A stretch of 43,550 bases of DNA. Source: Chloroflexota bacterium. Lineage in GTDB: Bacteria > Chloroflexota > Anaerolineae > Promineifilales > Promineifilaceae. Shown in pieces: positions 1 through 8,803 of the stretch (the first letter of the stretch is position 1; every line of letters starts with the position of its first letter). The stretch spans positions 1 to 43,550 of the forward strand of contig JAJRYT010000034.1 of the NCBI GenBank assembly GCA_024275635.1. The letters are read 5' to 3'. The translations under genes were made by a program, and so were the position numbers. The notes beneath the pieces were generated by a model. The model worked only from the letters and a program-made list of their open reading frames with translations. It did no database searches and was not told where the DNA came from.

Positions 1-1
1 G

Positions 2-132
2 GGATTTCGCGTGGTTAGTTCACCGGATGGTTAATTTTTTGACACGAATGGCACGAATTTTCACGAATTTTCTTATTATTCGTGTCATTCGTGTTATTCG
101 TGTCAGGTTTTTTCCTCGACCCCGCGAAATCC
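2..132. repeat. nested inverted repeat with cacgaat units
   Basis: An outer 10-bp perfect inverted repeat (ggatttcgcg at 2-11, cgcgaaatcc at 123-132) encloses an inner imperfect inverted repeat. The inner left arm (40-68) has three cacgaat units spaced 9-10 bp apart, and the right arm (78-105) has three attcgtg units. No open frame of note lies inside. It could be a small mobile repeat or a cruciform-forming intergenic element; I cannot tell whether it is dispersed in the genome. Confidence 0.6.
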
Positions 133-378
133 TAAAGAACCTAATTTTTTAAGGTAAATAATCTCTATCATGCGCTTTGAAAACTATTATGACCTCATCA
201 TTTTCGCGCCACTTTGCTTTCTGGGCATTAGAGCCTAACATTTTTTCATCCACAAAAAATTCGAATAATCATGCGAAAGCACCTATTATTTTTTCTCTGG
301 CGAATAAGCGTTTTGCAGCGCGGTGAAAAATAACTTTCATAAACCAGCTTGTCAGCCGTTGCATAAAGGACATTTTAA

Positions 379-475
379 TGAATGCTGCGGTTGAACAAAG
401 CCGGGAAAAACAGGTCCGGTTCCTTTTGCGGATTAAGGTGTTTTCCAGACTGACTTAGTTCAACGTCAGCATTCA
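379..475. repeat. 18-bp imperfect inverted repeat downstream of the PLP enzyme gene
   Basis: The arms 379-396 and 458-475 (starting tgaatgctg and ending cagcattca) match at 16 of 18 positions around a 61-nt loop. It lies 46 bp beyond the stop codon of the minus-strand PLP enzyme gene, so it could act as a long hairpin in its 3' region. No T-tract is visible. The remainder of 133-521 is AT-rich and I see no gene in it. Confidence 0.4.
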
Positions 476-521
476 AAACTCTTAACTACCCGGCCGTTAC
501 GGCCGTACCGAAACAATTCAT

Positions 522-1658
522 CTATGGCGTCGCCTCCGGCGCTACGGCCGTCAACGCCTGTTCCAGGTCTTGGATCAGCAGTTCAGCCGCCTCAATGCCC
601 ACCGACAGCCGCACCAAACTCTCGCTGACGCCCGCTTTGGCCCGGTCTTCGGGGCTTAAGCCGATGTGGGTGTTGGTGATGGGCTGTGTCGCCAGACTGG
701 TCACGCCGCCCAGGCTGGTCGCCAGTTTGATGGTTTTAAGAGCGTCCATGAACCGCTTGGTTTGGTCGAAATCGGCCGTTAACTCAAAACTAAGCATCCC
801 GCCAAAACCAGACATCTGCCGCCGGGCAATTTCATAGTCAGGATGGGCAGGCAGCCCCGGATAGTTCACGACTTTCACCTTTGGCTGCTGATTGAGGTAT
901 TCAGCCACCTTCATGGCGTTTTCATTCTGTTTTTGGACGCGCAAATCGAGCGTTTTAAGACCTCTTTGCGTCAAAAAAGCGGTCATCGGATCCATCACGC
1001 CGCCCAATATTTTGCGATAATGCCAGATTTTTTCATATTGCGCCTGATTACAGCAGGCAAAACCGGCGGTGATGTCATGATGCCCGCCCAGATATTTAGT
1101 GGCGCTGTGAATGACCACATCAACGCCCCATTCAACCGGGCGCTGGTTGACCGGCGAGGCAAATGTGGCGTCGAGCATCACGACAGATCCCTGGCCGTGA
1201 CCAGCTTGCGCCAACGGTTCAATGTCCACAACGCGCAGCATGGGATTGGTGGGCGATTCCAGGTAGAGGACAGCGGCGCCTTTTTCGATTTCGGCCAAAA
1301 GTTGATCCGTCTGCCAACAGTTGACGAAGACGGTTTCGATATGCAAGCCTGACAAAACCTCGTTCAGTAACTCGAATGTGCCGCCGTATATTTCTCGTGT
1401 GGCCACGATTCGGCCGCCCGCTCTTACGTTTGCCAAAACTGAATTGGCGATGGCGGCCATGCCGGAACTAAATCCCAGGGCATGATCGTATCCTTCCAGA
1501 TTTGCCAACGTTTTTTCCACGGCGACCACAGTCGGGTTGTCCCATCGGGAATAGATGTAGCCTTCGTGGTTTAGCGCCACGTCAATCAGGTCGTCGGATG
1601 TATCAAATTCATAAGTTGCGGTTAAGTAGACGGGGGGGATAACGGGTTTCCCTTTCAT
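522..1658 (-). CDS. Cys/Met metabolism PLP-dependent enzyme (cystathionine gamma-synthase / gamma-lyase / sulfhydrylase family)
   Basis: A 378-residue fold-type I PLP enzyme of the Cys_Met_Meta_PP family, acting in transsulfuration or methionine/cysteine turnover in the cytoplasm. The full family length is present. Visible signatures are YSRWDNPT near residues 36-43 (the YSR phosphate-contact motif from the neighbouring subunit), FSSGMAAI near 63-70 (PLP phosphate loop), D163 in MLDATFASP (pyridine nitrogen), and K188 in HSATKYLGGH (Schiff-base lysine). The C-terminal SLGGVTSLATQP segment is also typical. Sequence alone does not separate synthase, gamma-lyase and O-acetylhomoserine sulfhydrylase. 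It is the last gene of a minus-strand run, 57 bp after the coiled-coil gene, with a strong hairpin in that gap. Confidence 0.9.
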   Translation of the reverse strand: MKGKPVIPPVYLTATYEFDTSDDLIDVALNHEGYIYSRWDNPTVVAVEKTLANLEGYDHALGFSSGMAAIANSVLANVRAGGRIVATREIYGGTFELLNEVLSGLHIETVFVNCWQTDQLLAEIEKGAAVLYLESPTNPMLRVVDIEPLAQAGHGQGSVVMLDATFASPVNQRPVEWGVDVVIHSATKYLGGHHDITAGFACCNQAQYEKIWHYRKILGGVMDPMTAFLTQRGLKTLDLRVQKQNENAMKVAEYLNQQPKVKVVNYPGLPAHPDYEIARRQMSGFGGMLSFELTADFDQTKRFMDALKTIKLATSLGGVTSLATQPITNTHIGLSPEDRAKAGVSESLVRLSVGIEAAELLIQDLEQALTAVAPEATP

Positions 1659-1672
1659 CGGTTATTCCAGTT

Positions 1673-1705
1673 ATTTCCCCGGAAACTTGAAGTTTCCGGG
1701 GAAAT
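1673..1705 (-). repeat. perfect 15-bp hairpin with 3-nt loop between two minus-strand genes
   Basis: The arms atttccccggaaact (1673-1687) and agtttccggggaaat (1691-1705) are perfectly complementary around the triplet tga. On the minus strand the hairpin follows the coiled-coil gene and precedes the PLP-enzyme start by about 15 nt. No run of T follows the stem, so it is not a textbook terminator. It could be an attenuator, an mRNA processing or stability element, or a repeat. Confidence 0.7.
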
Positions 1706-1715
1706 GGGAAATGGT

Positions 1716-2681
1716 TTAGCTTGATGGCGTTTGAGTCGCTTCTGGCGTTGCTGTTGGTTCTTCTGTGGTCGTGTCGGCGGCGGCCGGTTCGGCAAGCGGC
1801 GTTTCCAGTATAGCGTCTGGATAGAGCCGCGCCGTAAGGATGGCGTCGAGCTGGCTCCAGGCGTTTTCCAGATCGCGCACGGCCGTTTCCGGGTCATCGG
1901 GCAAACTGTTAAAGGCCAAAGCCAACCGGGCTTGAACCAGTTCCAGGGCCGTTGCATCCTCTTCCGCGCTGGCGGCGACAAGCAGTTCCATCAAGCGGAT
2001 GGTTTGTTCGACATCGTTGGCGGCCAGCCCGACATTGTTTTCGGATAAGTGCAAGCGGGCGCGGGTGATCTGTTCCCAGGCTTGGAACAAGGCTAAGGTT
2101 TGCTGCAAAGACGCGAAATCTGACCCGGCAACGGCCGTTGCCGCCAAATCGGTTTGCAGTCGGTCCGTTTCTGAACGGAGGCTGTCAAATTCGCCGCCGA
2201 GGGCGTCAATCTGGCTGTTGCTTTCGTTGATGTCTTGCTGCAGGGCCAAAAATGCGTCGCCTAACTGGGCTGTGTCGGTAACGGCCGTCTCACTGCTGCT
2301 GGCGGCGGCGGCCACATCCTCTTGCAGCGCGGTTAGTAAATCAGATTGGCGGGTTAAATCGGCGGCCGTCTGCTCTTGCAGCGCAGCTAACTGGGCATCC
2401 AGATCATCGGCATTGGTCTGCAATTGGTTAATTTTCCCGATGAGATCATCGGCCTTAAACTGGGCCACCTCATCATTTAATAAAGCGATGCGCTGTTTAT
2501 TGGCATCTACGCGAACAGTGATGGAATCGAATGAGCGTTTCAACTCTGTTGTTCCCGAAAACGCAGCCCAGGCCAGACCGCCCAGGATAACGATGAGCAG
2601 CAGCGACACGAAAACGGTCTTGATAATCCATAAAATACGGCGTCCAAAACTGCGTTTTCCGGTTTGTATATTCGAAGTCAT
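1716..2681 (-). CDS. membrane-anchored coiled-coil protein, function unknown
   Basis: A 321-residue protein with a basic N-terminus (about residues 1-15), one membrane segment (about 16-40, WIIKTVFVSLLLIVILGGLA), then a long Ala/Asp/Gln/Leu-rich region (about 45-205) that looks like coiled coil. A more globular helical stretch follows (about 205-290), and the protein ends in a short Thr/Pro/Glu-rich tail. This suggests a single-pass protein with an extracytoplasmic coiled-coil rod. The next gene upstream shares the layout (membrane segment, coiled coil, Thr/Pro-rich tail), so the two may be distant paralogues or partners. No family recognised. Confidence 0.75.
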   Translation of the reverse strand: MTSNIQTGKRSFGRRILWIIKTVFVSLLLIVILGGLAWAAFSGTTELKRSFDSITVRVDANKQRIALLNDEVAQFKADDLIGKINQLQTNADDLDAQLAALQEQTAADLTRQSDLLTALQEDVAAAASSSETAVTDTAQLGDAFLALQQDINESNSQIDALGGEFDSLRSETDRLQTDLAATAVAGSDFASLQQTLALFQAWEQITRARLHLSENNVGLAANDVEQTIRLMELLVAASAEEDATALELVQARLALAFNSLPDDPETAVRDLENAWSQLDAILTARLYPDAILETPLAEPAAADTTTEEPTATPEATQTPSS

Positions 2682-2747
2682 GAAAATCCTCCTGTTTATT
2701 AGCTGATCAGCTTATCAGCATTGCAGCCGGTCAGCGCTGAAATGTTG

Positions 2748-3923
2748 TTACGGCTGCTGCCCCGGTGTGCTGGTGGGTAGAATGGGCGTTGCTGTTGGGC
2801 GCGGTGTGCGGGTGGGGTGGGCAGTCGCGGCGCTGGTTGCGGCGGCTGCATTGGGCGTTGTTTCTGTATCCGGCGTAGCGGTTAACGTTGTTTTTGGCGT
2901 TGGCGTGACATAGGGTGTCATCGTCGGAGCCGGCAACCCTTGCAAATCAACCAGCAGGTTGCGTAATCCTTCCAGAAAGGCGTCAAAGGTTTCGGCAGCC
3001 GCGGCGACACTGGTGAGCTTTTCGTCAAGCTCAACGGCCGTTCCCGCCAACTTCGTCACATCCTCTTGCGTTCCTTCTAACGCCCGGTTCATGCTTTGCA
3101 CTGATTGGTCAAGCGTTTGCTGCTGCCCGGCTAAATCGTCGGCGCGGGTGTTAAGGGTTCTCAAATCAGCGCTAAATCCTGTATTAAACCCATCCAGCGC
3201 CTGCGACAAATTGGCTTGCGTTTGCCGGGTATCCTCAATGGCGTTACGAAGACGGGCGTCAGCCTGAGCAAAGGAAAGCGTGCCGCCGTTGAGCGCGGCC
3301 AAAATTGCCAGGGTCAGCAGCGCGCCGACAAATGCGCCCAGGATGGAACCGAGGAGAACGGTTCCCAACATGCGCCGGGGCCGGGTTTCCGGCGCAGGCG
3401 GCGGAACGACGACCGGAGTTGGCTCCGGCGCCAAGCGCTCAGATTCGGAGGGGGCCTGTTTGATGACGGGGGAAGGAACGGCCGTTTCGGCTTCGATTTC
3501 TGGCGTTGATTGTTCAGGCGCGCTCCCTTCAACTTCCGAGATAACCAGTTCCTCATTTTCCGGCTCCGGTTCTGGTTCAATTATCTCAACTTCAGCCGCA
3601 ACCGCCGCTTCCGGCTCGACTTCCTCAACTTCAGGCAGGATAGATTCCTCTATCTCTTCGACCGGCTTCAAGGCCATTGTGGGGGGGACGGCCGTTTTTT
3701 CCATCACCACTGCTGGCTCCACTGTTACCTGGTCGGCAAACTGACGCGCCATGCGTTCCGAAATACCGGGAACAGCCGCTAACTCAATCACCTCTTCAAA
3801 CGGATGCACCGTCTCACGGTACTCAATGATCCGCCGGGCCAATCCCTCGCCAATGCCGGAAACTTGCGTCAATTCAGCCACGCCAGCCTTGTTTATATCA
3901 ATCAACTCTATTTCATCAGCCAT
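2748..3923 (-). CDS. helix-hairpin-helix (ComEA-like) membrane protein with coiled coil
   Basis: The N-terminus (about residues 1-65) carries two helix-hairpin-helix units of the ComEA/PsbU type (INKAGVAELTQVSGIGEGLA, then LAAVPGISERMARQF), usually DNA-binding or protein-interaction modules. An acidic Pro/Glu/Val-rich linker follows (about 65-180), then a membrane segment (TVLLGSILGAFVGALLTLA), a coiled coil, and a Thr/Pro-rich tail. The topology puts the HhH domain in the cytoplasm. The open frame extends to a GTG at 3941, but the GGGAGA ribosome site (3930-3935) fits the ATG at 3923 (6-nt spacing) best. It lies 66 bp upstream of the related coiled-coil gene. The combination suggests tethering of DNA or a partner to the membrane; this is inference. 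Confidence 0.75.
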   Translation of the reverse strand: MADEIELIDINKAGVAELTQVSGIGEGLARRIIEYRETVHPFEEVIELAAVPGISERMARQFADQVTVEPAVVMEKTAVPPTMALKPVEEIEESILPEVEEVEPEAAVAAEVEIIEPEPEPENEELVISEVEGSAPEQSTPEIEAETAVPSPVIKQAPSESERLAPEPTPVVVPPPAPETRPRRMLGTVLLGSILGAFVGALLTLAILAALNGGTLSFAQADARLRNAIEDTRQTQANLSQALDGFNTGFSADLRTLNTRADDLAGQQQTLDQSVQSMNRALEGTQEDVTKLAGTAVELDEKLTSVAAAAETFDAFLEGLRNLLVDLQGLPAPTMTPYVTPTPKTTLTATPDTETTPNAAAATSAATAHPTRTPRPTATPILPTSTPGQQP

Positions 3924-3986
3924 CATTATTCTCCCTATCACAGACAGAGGCAGTCGGTATCTCTTCCTCTATCTCTCGCTCTTTCT

Positions 3987-6194
3987 CTACGCCAAAGCGC
4001 TCTCATCCCCTGAATCACGCACAAAAATACATGACGCTTCTAATAAATTTATCACCTTATCCACAAATTCCAGCTTGGGGTTTTTCTGTAAACCCAAAAC
4101 ACTCAAGTCTGCGCGAGGCGCCTGCAACAGCGCTTCCCAAAAATCACCGACAAACAAACTTACCTGCGTATTAGCTGGCAAACGAGCCAGACGGATCAGT
4201 TCGTTCAGGAACTGTTCGGCCCGTGTTTGGGTGGCCTCATCGGGAAGGGCCATGCACAGGTTGATACGGCCGTGCCAATTCCGCGTCAATTGGTAAGCCA
4301 GCAGCACCGCCATGTCCAGGTTCGCCAGCCGCAGCCCCAGCTTCCACTCCGGCCCTTGCTCGCGCATCCAGACATTAACCAACTGTTCCCGCCCCAGTTC
4401 TACCACCGGGTTGCGGGCCAGCAAAATCACACCCATGCGAAAATCGGCCGTTCGCGCCAGCAAACGAGCCAGATCATACCTGTCGGCATCGGGCCACAGC
4501 GGCAAAAATAAGACATTGGGCCGAAAAAAGACACTGCTCAACACCTCCATCGCCGACTGTACCCCAGCGATGAAATCCTCTTCGGCCAGCAGCGACACAC
4601 GCCCGCCAATCCCATCCTCATGAAATGCTTGCCCCAGGGTGGACAAGCCAGCCACACGTGTTTTTTCGCCCGGCGCATAAATCCCCAGTGCATGAACCGC
4701 CCCCTGCGGGCGGGTAATGGCCCGCAAAAAGCGATAGCTGCCCGTTAACTGCTGCGTTGAAGTTACCGGAGCCAGGATGTTGGGACTCCAGGTTCGTTCC
4801 GGCGACTGCGGCATCACGCTCACCTGCTCCGCCGCCCACTGGGCCAGGGCCAAAAACAGCCCGCTGCGTACATCTTCCCAGGGCGTGTTCAACTGACGGT
4901 GCAGCAAATAACTGTAAATAGCCAACGTCACCACAATCGCCACCAGGCTGAAGATGGGATTCACCAAAAACATGACGAAAAGGCAGCCCAGCATCCCCAC
5001 CAAAGGCACGGTGCGAGGGATGGCGAACGTGGGCCGGAAACTAACCATGCTCAACGTTTGTTCAATCAACACAACCGCATTCAACATGAAGTAAGTAATG
5101 AGGAAGAACATGGTGATGAGTGGGGCGATGGCATTCAGCCCGCCGCCGACCAAAGCGAATAAAATCCCCAAGAAGGCAACGACCCCGGTAGCCAACATCG
5201 CCTGGCGCGGCTCACCTTCTTTTGTGACCCGGGCAAAAAATTGACCGAAAGGAAGGACGCCGTTCTCGCCCAACGCCTGCATCACGCGCGGCGCGGCCAG
5301 CATGGAGCCTAAAGCGGATGACAGGGTCGCACCCAACAGTCCGGCCAGGATCGCCCAGCTAAAATAGGCTTTGTCAACCATAATGGTGGTGTTGGTCAAG
5401 AGTTCGTCAGGGGTGGCAACGCGGGCCAGCCAGTAGGCCAGCAGCAGATAGATGACCAGCGTCAGCCCGATGGCGCTCATAGTGCCCTTGGGGATGCTCT
5501 CGCGCGGATTTTTAAGGCTGCCGCTGAGGCTGATACCGGCCATGACGCCGGTGACGGCCGGGAAGAAGACGGCGAATATAACCCAAAAGCCGCCATCGGA
5601 GAAGGTTCCCCACAGAGTTGGCTCAATGATGAGGCCGGGTTGAACGGCCGTTTCAAAACCACCCAACAACAGAGAAAATAAAGAGAAACCAACAACAGCC
5701 AAAATCAAAAATTGGATACGAACCGCCAATTGGGCGCTGATGTAAGCGATGATAAAAACAATGGCAAAGGCAATCATGACGACCCAAGTCTGGGAACTGC
5801 CGGGAAAGATACGCTGCCACCCTTCAGCAAAGGCAAAAATATACAAAGCGGTGGAAACAGCCTGCGCCAGGTATAAGGGAACGCTGATGCTGCCGCCAAC
5901 TTCCAGGCCCAGTGATTGGGAGATGATGGAAAAGGCCCCACCGGCGTCCACACGGATGTTGGTGGCGATGGAGGAAACAGCCAACCCGGTGCTGACCGTG
6001 ATCACATGCGCCAACAAGATAATGAGAATGCCGCCAACCAGCCCGGCATTGCCGATCACCCAGCCCAGGCGCAGGTACATGATGGCGCCCAAGATGGTCA
6101 GGACGGTGGGGACGAAGACACCGGCAAAGGTATCGAATTTGGCGTCGCCGCTGCGGGAACGGCCGTTTATCCATGCGCTAAGAGAATCAACCAT
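3987..6194 (-). CDS. cation-chloride cotransporter (SLC12/CCC)-like permease
   Basis: A 735-residue APC-superfamily transporter. The N-terminal GVFVPTVLTILGAIMYLRLG is the hallmark first helix of the SLC12 (Na-K-Cl / K-Cl cotransporter) family. About 12 membrane segments occupy residues 20-460. A hydrophilic C-terminal domain (about 470-735) resembles the SLC12 cytoplasmic regulatory domain. Amino-acid permease activity cannot be excluded for bacterial members. It is the first gene of a minus-strand run, with 63 bp to the HhH gene. It diverges from the FHA gene across a 173-bp gap. Confidence 0.85.
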   Translation of the reverse strand: MVDSLSAWINGRSRSGDAKFDTFAGVFVPTVLTILGAIMYLRLGWVIGNAGLVGGILIILLAHVITVSTGLAVSSIATNIRVDAGGAFSIISQSLGLEVGGSISVPLYLAQAVSTALYIFAFAEGWQRIFPGSSQTWVVMIAFAIVFIIAYISAQLAVRIQFLILAVVGFSLFSLLLGGFETAVQPGLIIEPTLWGTFSDGGFWVIFAVFFPAVTGVMAGISLSGSLKNPRESIPKGTMSAIGLTLVIYLLLAYWLARVATPDELLTNTTIMVDKAYFSWAILAGLLGATLSSALGSMLAAPRVMQALGENGVLPFGQFFARVTKEGEPRQAMLATGVVAFLGILFALVGGGLNAIAPLITMFFLITYFMLNAVVLIEQTLSMVSFRPTFAIPRTVPLVGMLGCLFVMFLVNPIFSLVAIVVTLAIYSYLLHRQLNTPWEDVRSGLFLALAQWAAEQVSVMPQSPERTWSPNILAPVTSTQQLTGSYRFLRAITRPQGAVHALGIYAPGEKTRVAGLSTLGQAFHEDGIGGRVSLLAEEDFIAGVQSAMEVLSSVFFRPNVLFLPLWPDADRYDLARLLARTADFRMGVILLARNPVVELGREQLVNVWMREQGPEWKLGLRLANLDMAVLLAYQLTRNWHGRINLCMALPDEATQTRAEQFLNELIRLARLPANTQVSLFVGDFWEALLQAPRADLSVLGLQKNPKLEFVDKVINLLEASCIFVRDSGDESALA

Positions 6195-6303
6195 GAAAAT
6201 AGATTATAAACGAATTTGTTGCAGATTGGGGAATGGAATTGGCGCGGATGAGGGAATTGGGAGATTAACGCGTCAAGCTCATTTGAACCATGCCTGTTTT
6301 TGA

Positions 6304-6332
6304 TTGACAAACGATGGCCTTATTTTTATACT
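6304..6332 (+). promoter_or_regulatory. sigma-70-like promoter of the FHA gene
   Basis: TTGACA at 6304-6309 and TATACT at 6327-6332 are separated by 17 bp. A good ribosome site, AAGGAG (6354-6359), follows 8 nt before the ATG at 6368. The identical hexamer pair and spacing recur in front of the ROK regulator. Confidence 0.75.
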
Positions 6333-6367
6333 GAGCCAACTTTCAGCAGGTGTAAGGAGCGGTCTAC

Positions 6368-7018
6368 ATGAGCGAAATTCAGGCGCGATTAGTTGTACAG
6401 CGCGGGCCAAATCCGGGCAGCGCTTTTGAACTATTGTCGGCAATTGTCAAACTCGGCCGTTCGGCATCCAATGATCTTGTCATCAACGACCCGGAAATGT
6501 CCCGGCAGCACGCGCAATTCCTGCGTCACGGCGACGGGTATGTCATTCAAGATTTGGGCAGCACGAACGGCACGTTTGTCAACTACCAGCGCGTCACGGG
6601 GGCGACGCCGCTCAGTCACGGCGATGTTATTTCGTTTGGCGAAGCGATTGTTTTGACTTATTGGGACGACTCGGCAACGGACAGCCAGCCCGTGCCGCCG
6701 CCGACATTTCAACAACAGCCGCCGGCGGCAACGGCCGTTCCCACCCCGCCAGACCCCATCATCCAAACCGTACCTCCCCCGACGCCGCCACAGCCATCAC
6801 TGCCATATGACTCGCCGCCGGTCGAATTGGCTGCTCCGCCCAACCGCCGCCGCTGGCTGGTTGGCTGCGGTCTCGCCTTCTTGTTGATTATTTGCCTTTG
6901 CATGGGAACACTGTTTTTCCTGGATTCGTACCAGCAGGGGCGGTTGTTATACTGTGGCGGGTTACGGCCGTTCTGGCAGTTCCTTCTCGGCCCATTCGGT
7001 TTCAACCCGGCCTGTTAA
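6368..7018 (+). CDS. FHA-domain protein with C-terminal membrane anchor
   Basis: A 216-residue protein. Residues about 1-95 form a forkhead-associated (phosphothreonine-binding) domain with the usual motifs: KLGRSASNDLVI (GR), MSRQHAQF (SxxH) and LGSTNGTFVN (NG). A proline-rich linker follows (about 100-155), then one membrane helix (about 160-183, VGCGLAFLLIICLCMG) and a short Cys-containing tail. The FHA domain should face the cytoplasm and bind phosphothreonine partners of Ser/Thr kinases. No kinase or phosphatase gene lies in the window, so the partner is unknown. It has its own promoter and a strong ribosome site. Confidence 0.85.
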   Translation: MSEIQARLVVQRGPNPGSAFELLSAIVKLGRSASNDLVINDPEMSRQHAQFLRHGDGYVIQDLGSTNGTFVNYQRVTGATPLSHGDVISFGEAIVLTYWDDSATDSQPVPPPTFQQQPPAATAVPTPPDPIIQTVPPPTPPQPSLPYDSPPVELAAPPNRRRWLVGCGLAFLLIICLCMGTLFFLDSYQQGRLLYCGGLRPFWQFLLGPFGFNPAC

Positions 7019-7065
7019 GGGTTCGTTCAAAATTAACTTTGCAGTTTGCTGGTGATTGGTGATTG

Positions 7066-7136
7066 GTAATTGAGTAATTGAGTAATTGAGTAATTGAGTA
7101 ATTGGGTAATTGGGTAATTGGGTAATTGGGTAATTA
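7066..7136. repeat. 8-bp tandem repeat array
   Basis: Eight units of 8 bp, four gtaattga followed by four gtaattgg, with a partial unit at the end. The array lies between the convergent FHA and M1-peptidase genes. The clean change of unit type half-way suggests growth by slippage. It is followed by a short inverse copy (aattacc). Confidence 0.85.
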
Positions 7137-7207
7137 CCAGTTATCAATTACCTGGTTACAACTTTTCAAACGCCAAAGCCGCGCATCTCCCTATCCGCTT
7201 TCCATCT

Positions 7208-8695
7208 TTAATCAAGCCACTCGGCAAAAAAATCATCCAACGGAACAGCCGCCGCTTCCTCCATGACAGCTTGAAAATCAGCATCGCTGGCGGTTCTGCC
7301 GCCGTACCGCTGAAAATAGGCGCGTAACCCGGTAAAAAAGGCATCATCGCCTACTTCCCGGCGCAAGGCGTGGACCATCGCCGCCCCTTTGAAGTAGGTG
7401 TTGTAGCCAAACAGGTATTGCGGCGGCGGGTTGCCCAGAGGATATTGCGGATCATTCTCGGCTGTGGCTGCCAACGCCCCGGCCACTTCTAAATCTAATC
7501 CTTCCGGATCGCCACGATTTTCCCACATCATCGTCACATAGGTGGCAAAGCCTTCGTTGCGCCACATCTCCTGCCAGGAATCGAGGCTGACCCAATTACC
7601 GAACCACATGTGGGCCATTTCGTGAACGGCCGTTCGCTGTCCGGTTATAGTTGACGATAACAAAACCATTGTCTGCGTTTCCAGGGACGCGCCGGGCACA
7701 GCGGCGGCCACGTAGCCAAATTCCTCAAACGGGTAGGGGCCAAAAAGCTGGCTCATCCAATCAATCGCTTCGCCAGTGACGGCCACCGCCTGTTCAAAAT
7801 CGGCCCGTGACTCGGCAAAGGCGTAGTGGCGCAGGGGAATGCCGCCTGGCGAAACGGCGTCAATCCGCTCATATGGCCCTACGGCAACCAGCGCCAGGTA
7901 AGGAGCCATCGGGCGATCGTGTCCCCAGATGAAGATGCTGGTTGTATCGTTGTTTTGCGTGGTGATGAGACGGCCGTTGGCAACGACCGTTAAACCCGCC
8001 GGAACCGTCACCTCAAACCGAAACAGCGCCTTATCGCGGGGGTGGTCGTTAGCCGGGAACCAGTAACGCGCCCCATCCGGCTCGGCAACCACAAAGATCG
8101 TTTTGCCGTCAACATATTGCAGACCTAACGCTTCGATGAACCCGACGTAAGCCGACTGCTCCCGCAGCGGCGCGCCGGCGTATTCAATAGCCACTTCAAA
8201 CGTCGTTCCCGCGGCCAGTGGTTGGGGCAAATTTATAATCAGTTTGCCATTTGCCCGGCTGAAAGAGACCGCAGAACCATTTACTTTTACCAGCCCAATC
8301 TCGAAGCCAATGAAGTCGAGGGAAATCTGAGATAACGCATCAATCGTGGCGATGGCCTGGATGGTCGTCGTGCCGGTAACATGGGTTACGGCGGGGTCAA
8401 GGGCCAATTTCAGGGTATATTGCTGTGCATCGTAGCCGGTGTTGCCCAGTTCAGGGATGTAGGGGTCACCCAGAGAACGGCCGCCCCCAGGGCGATCGTT
8501 TTCCGAAACCTCACTGGCGGCTGATCTGGCGACGGCCGTATCCGATGAATGCAGCGTGGGCGTGGGGGCCAGACCCACATCCCCAATTCTGCCCACAATA
8601 GGCGTCGGAGACGTCGTTGGGGATTCCGTTCCTGCACAACCGGCCAATAAAACGAGCAGCCAAACCAGATGAAAATTTGCCTTTAGTCCTTGCAT
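7208..8695 (-). CDS. M1 family zinc metallopeptidase, lipoprotein
   Basis: A 495-residue gluzincin aminopeptidase homologue. The N-terminus is a lipoprotein signal with lipobox LAGC (Cys20), so the enzyme is expected to be anchored outside the membrane. A beta-rich M1 N-terminal domain covers about residues 75-300. The catalytic domain has HEMAHMWFGN with zinc ligands H358 and H362, catalytic E359, and third ligand E381 in NEGFATY, exactly the M1 spacing. The GxMEN exopeptidase motif is not evident (PGASLETQ is at that place), so substrate preference is uncertain. It lacks the large C-terminal domain of PepN-type enzymes. Both flanks carry short tandem repeats. Confidence 0.9.
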   Translation of the reverse strand: MQGLKANFHLVWLLVLLAGCAGTESPTTSPTPIVGRIGDVGLAPTPTLHSSDTAVARSAASEVSENDRPGGGRSLGDPYIPELGNTGYDAQQYTLKLALDPAVTHVTGTTTIQAIATIDALSQISLDFIGFEIGLVKVNGSAVSFSRANGKLIINLPQPLAAGTTFEVAIEYAGAPLREQSAYVGFIEALGLQYVDGKTIFVVAEPDGARYWFPANDHPRDKALFRFEVTVPAGLTVVANGRLITTQNNDTTSIFIWGHDRPMAPYLALVAVGPYERIDAVSPGGIPLRHYAFAESRADFEQAVAVTGEAIDWMSQLFGPYPFEEFGYVAAAVPGASLETQTMVLLSSTITGQRTAVHEMAHMWFGNWVSLDSWQEMWRNEGFATYVTMMWENRGDPEGLDLEVAGALAATAENDPQYPLGNPPPQYLFGYNTYFKGAAMVHALRREVGDDAFFTGLRAYFQRYGGRTASDADFQAVMEEAAAVPLDDFFAEWLD

Positions 8696-8730
8696 TCTTG
8701 CCCTCGAATTATGATACTATTCACATTATC

Positions 8731-8786
8731 AATTACTAATTACTAATTACTAATTACTAATTACCAATTACTAATTACCAATTACT
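8731..8786. repeat. 7-bp tandem repeat array
   Basis: Eight units of aattact or aattacc occupy the gap between the divergent M1-peptidase and MEMO-like genes. They sit immediately upstream of the ribosome site of the MEMO-like gene, so copy number could alter its 5' untranslated region or promoter spacing. Confidence 0.85.
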
Positions 8787-8803
8787 ATTAAAAGGAACCA
8801 GCC

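Noticed and set aside
2..520. A protein gene in the left 520 bp
   Set aside because: No frame of convincing length or composition; only inverted repeats and AT-rich sequence were seen.
843..1352. Long plus-strand frames opposite minus-strand genes (for example 843-1352, 1999-2706, 5749-6303)
   Set aside because: They are antisense shadows of recognised genes, without family signatures or ribosome sites.
7066..8786. CRISPR-like arrays at 7066-7136 and 8731-8786
   Set aside because: The units are only 7-8 bp and directly adjacent, with no spacers, and no cas genes are present.
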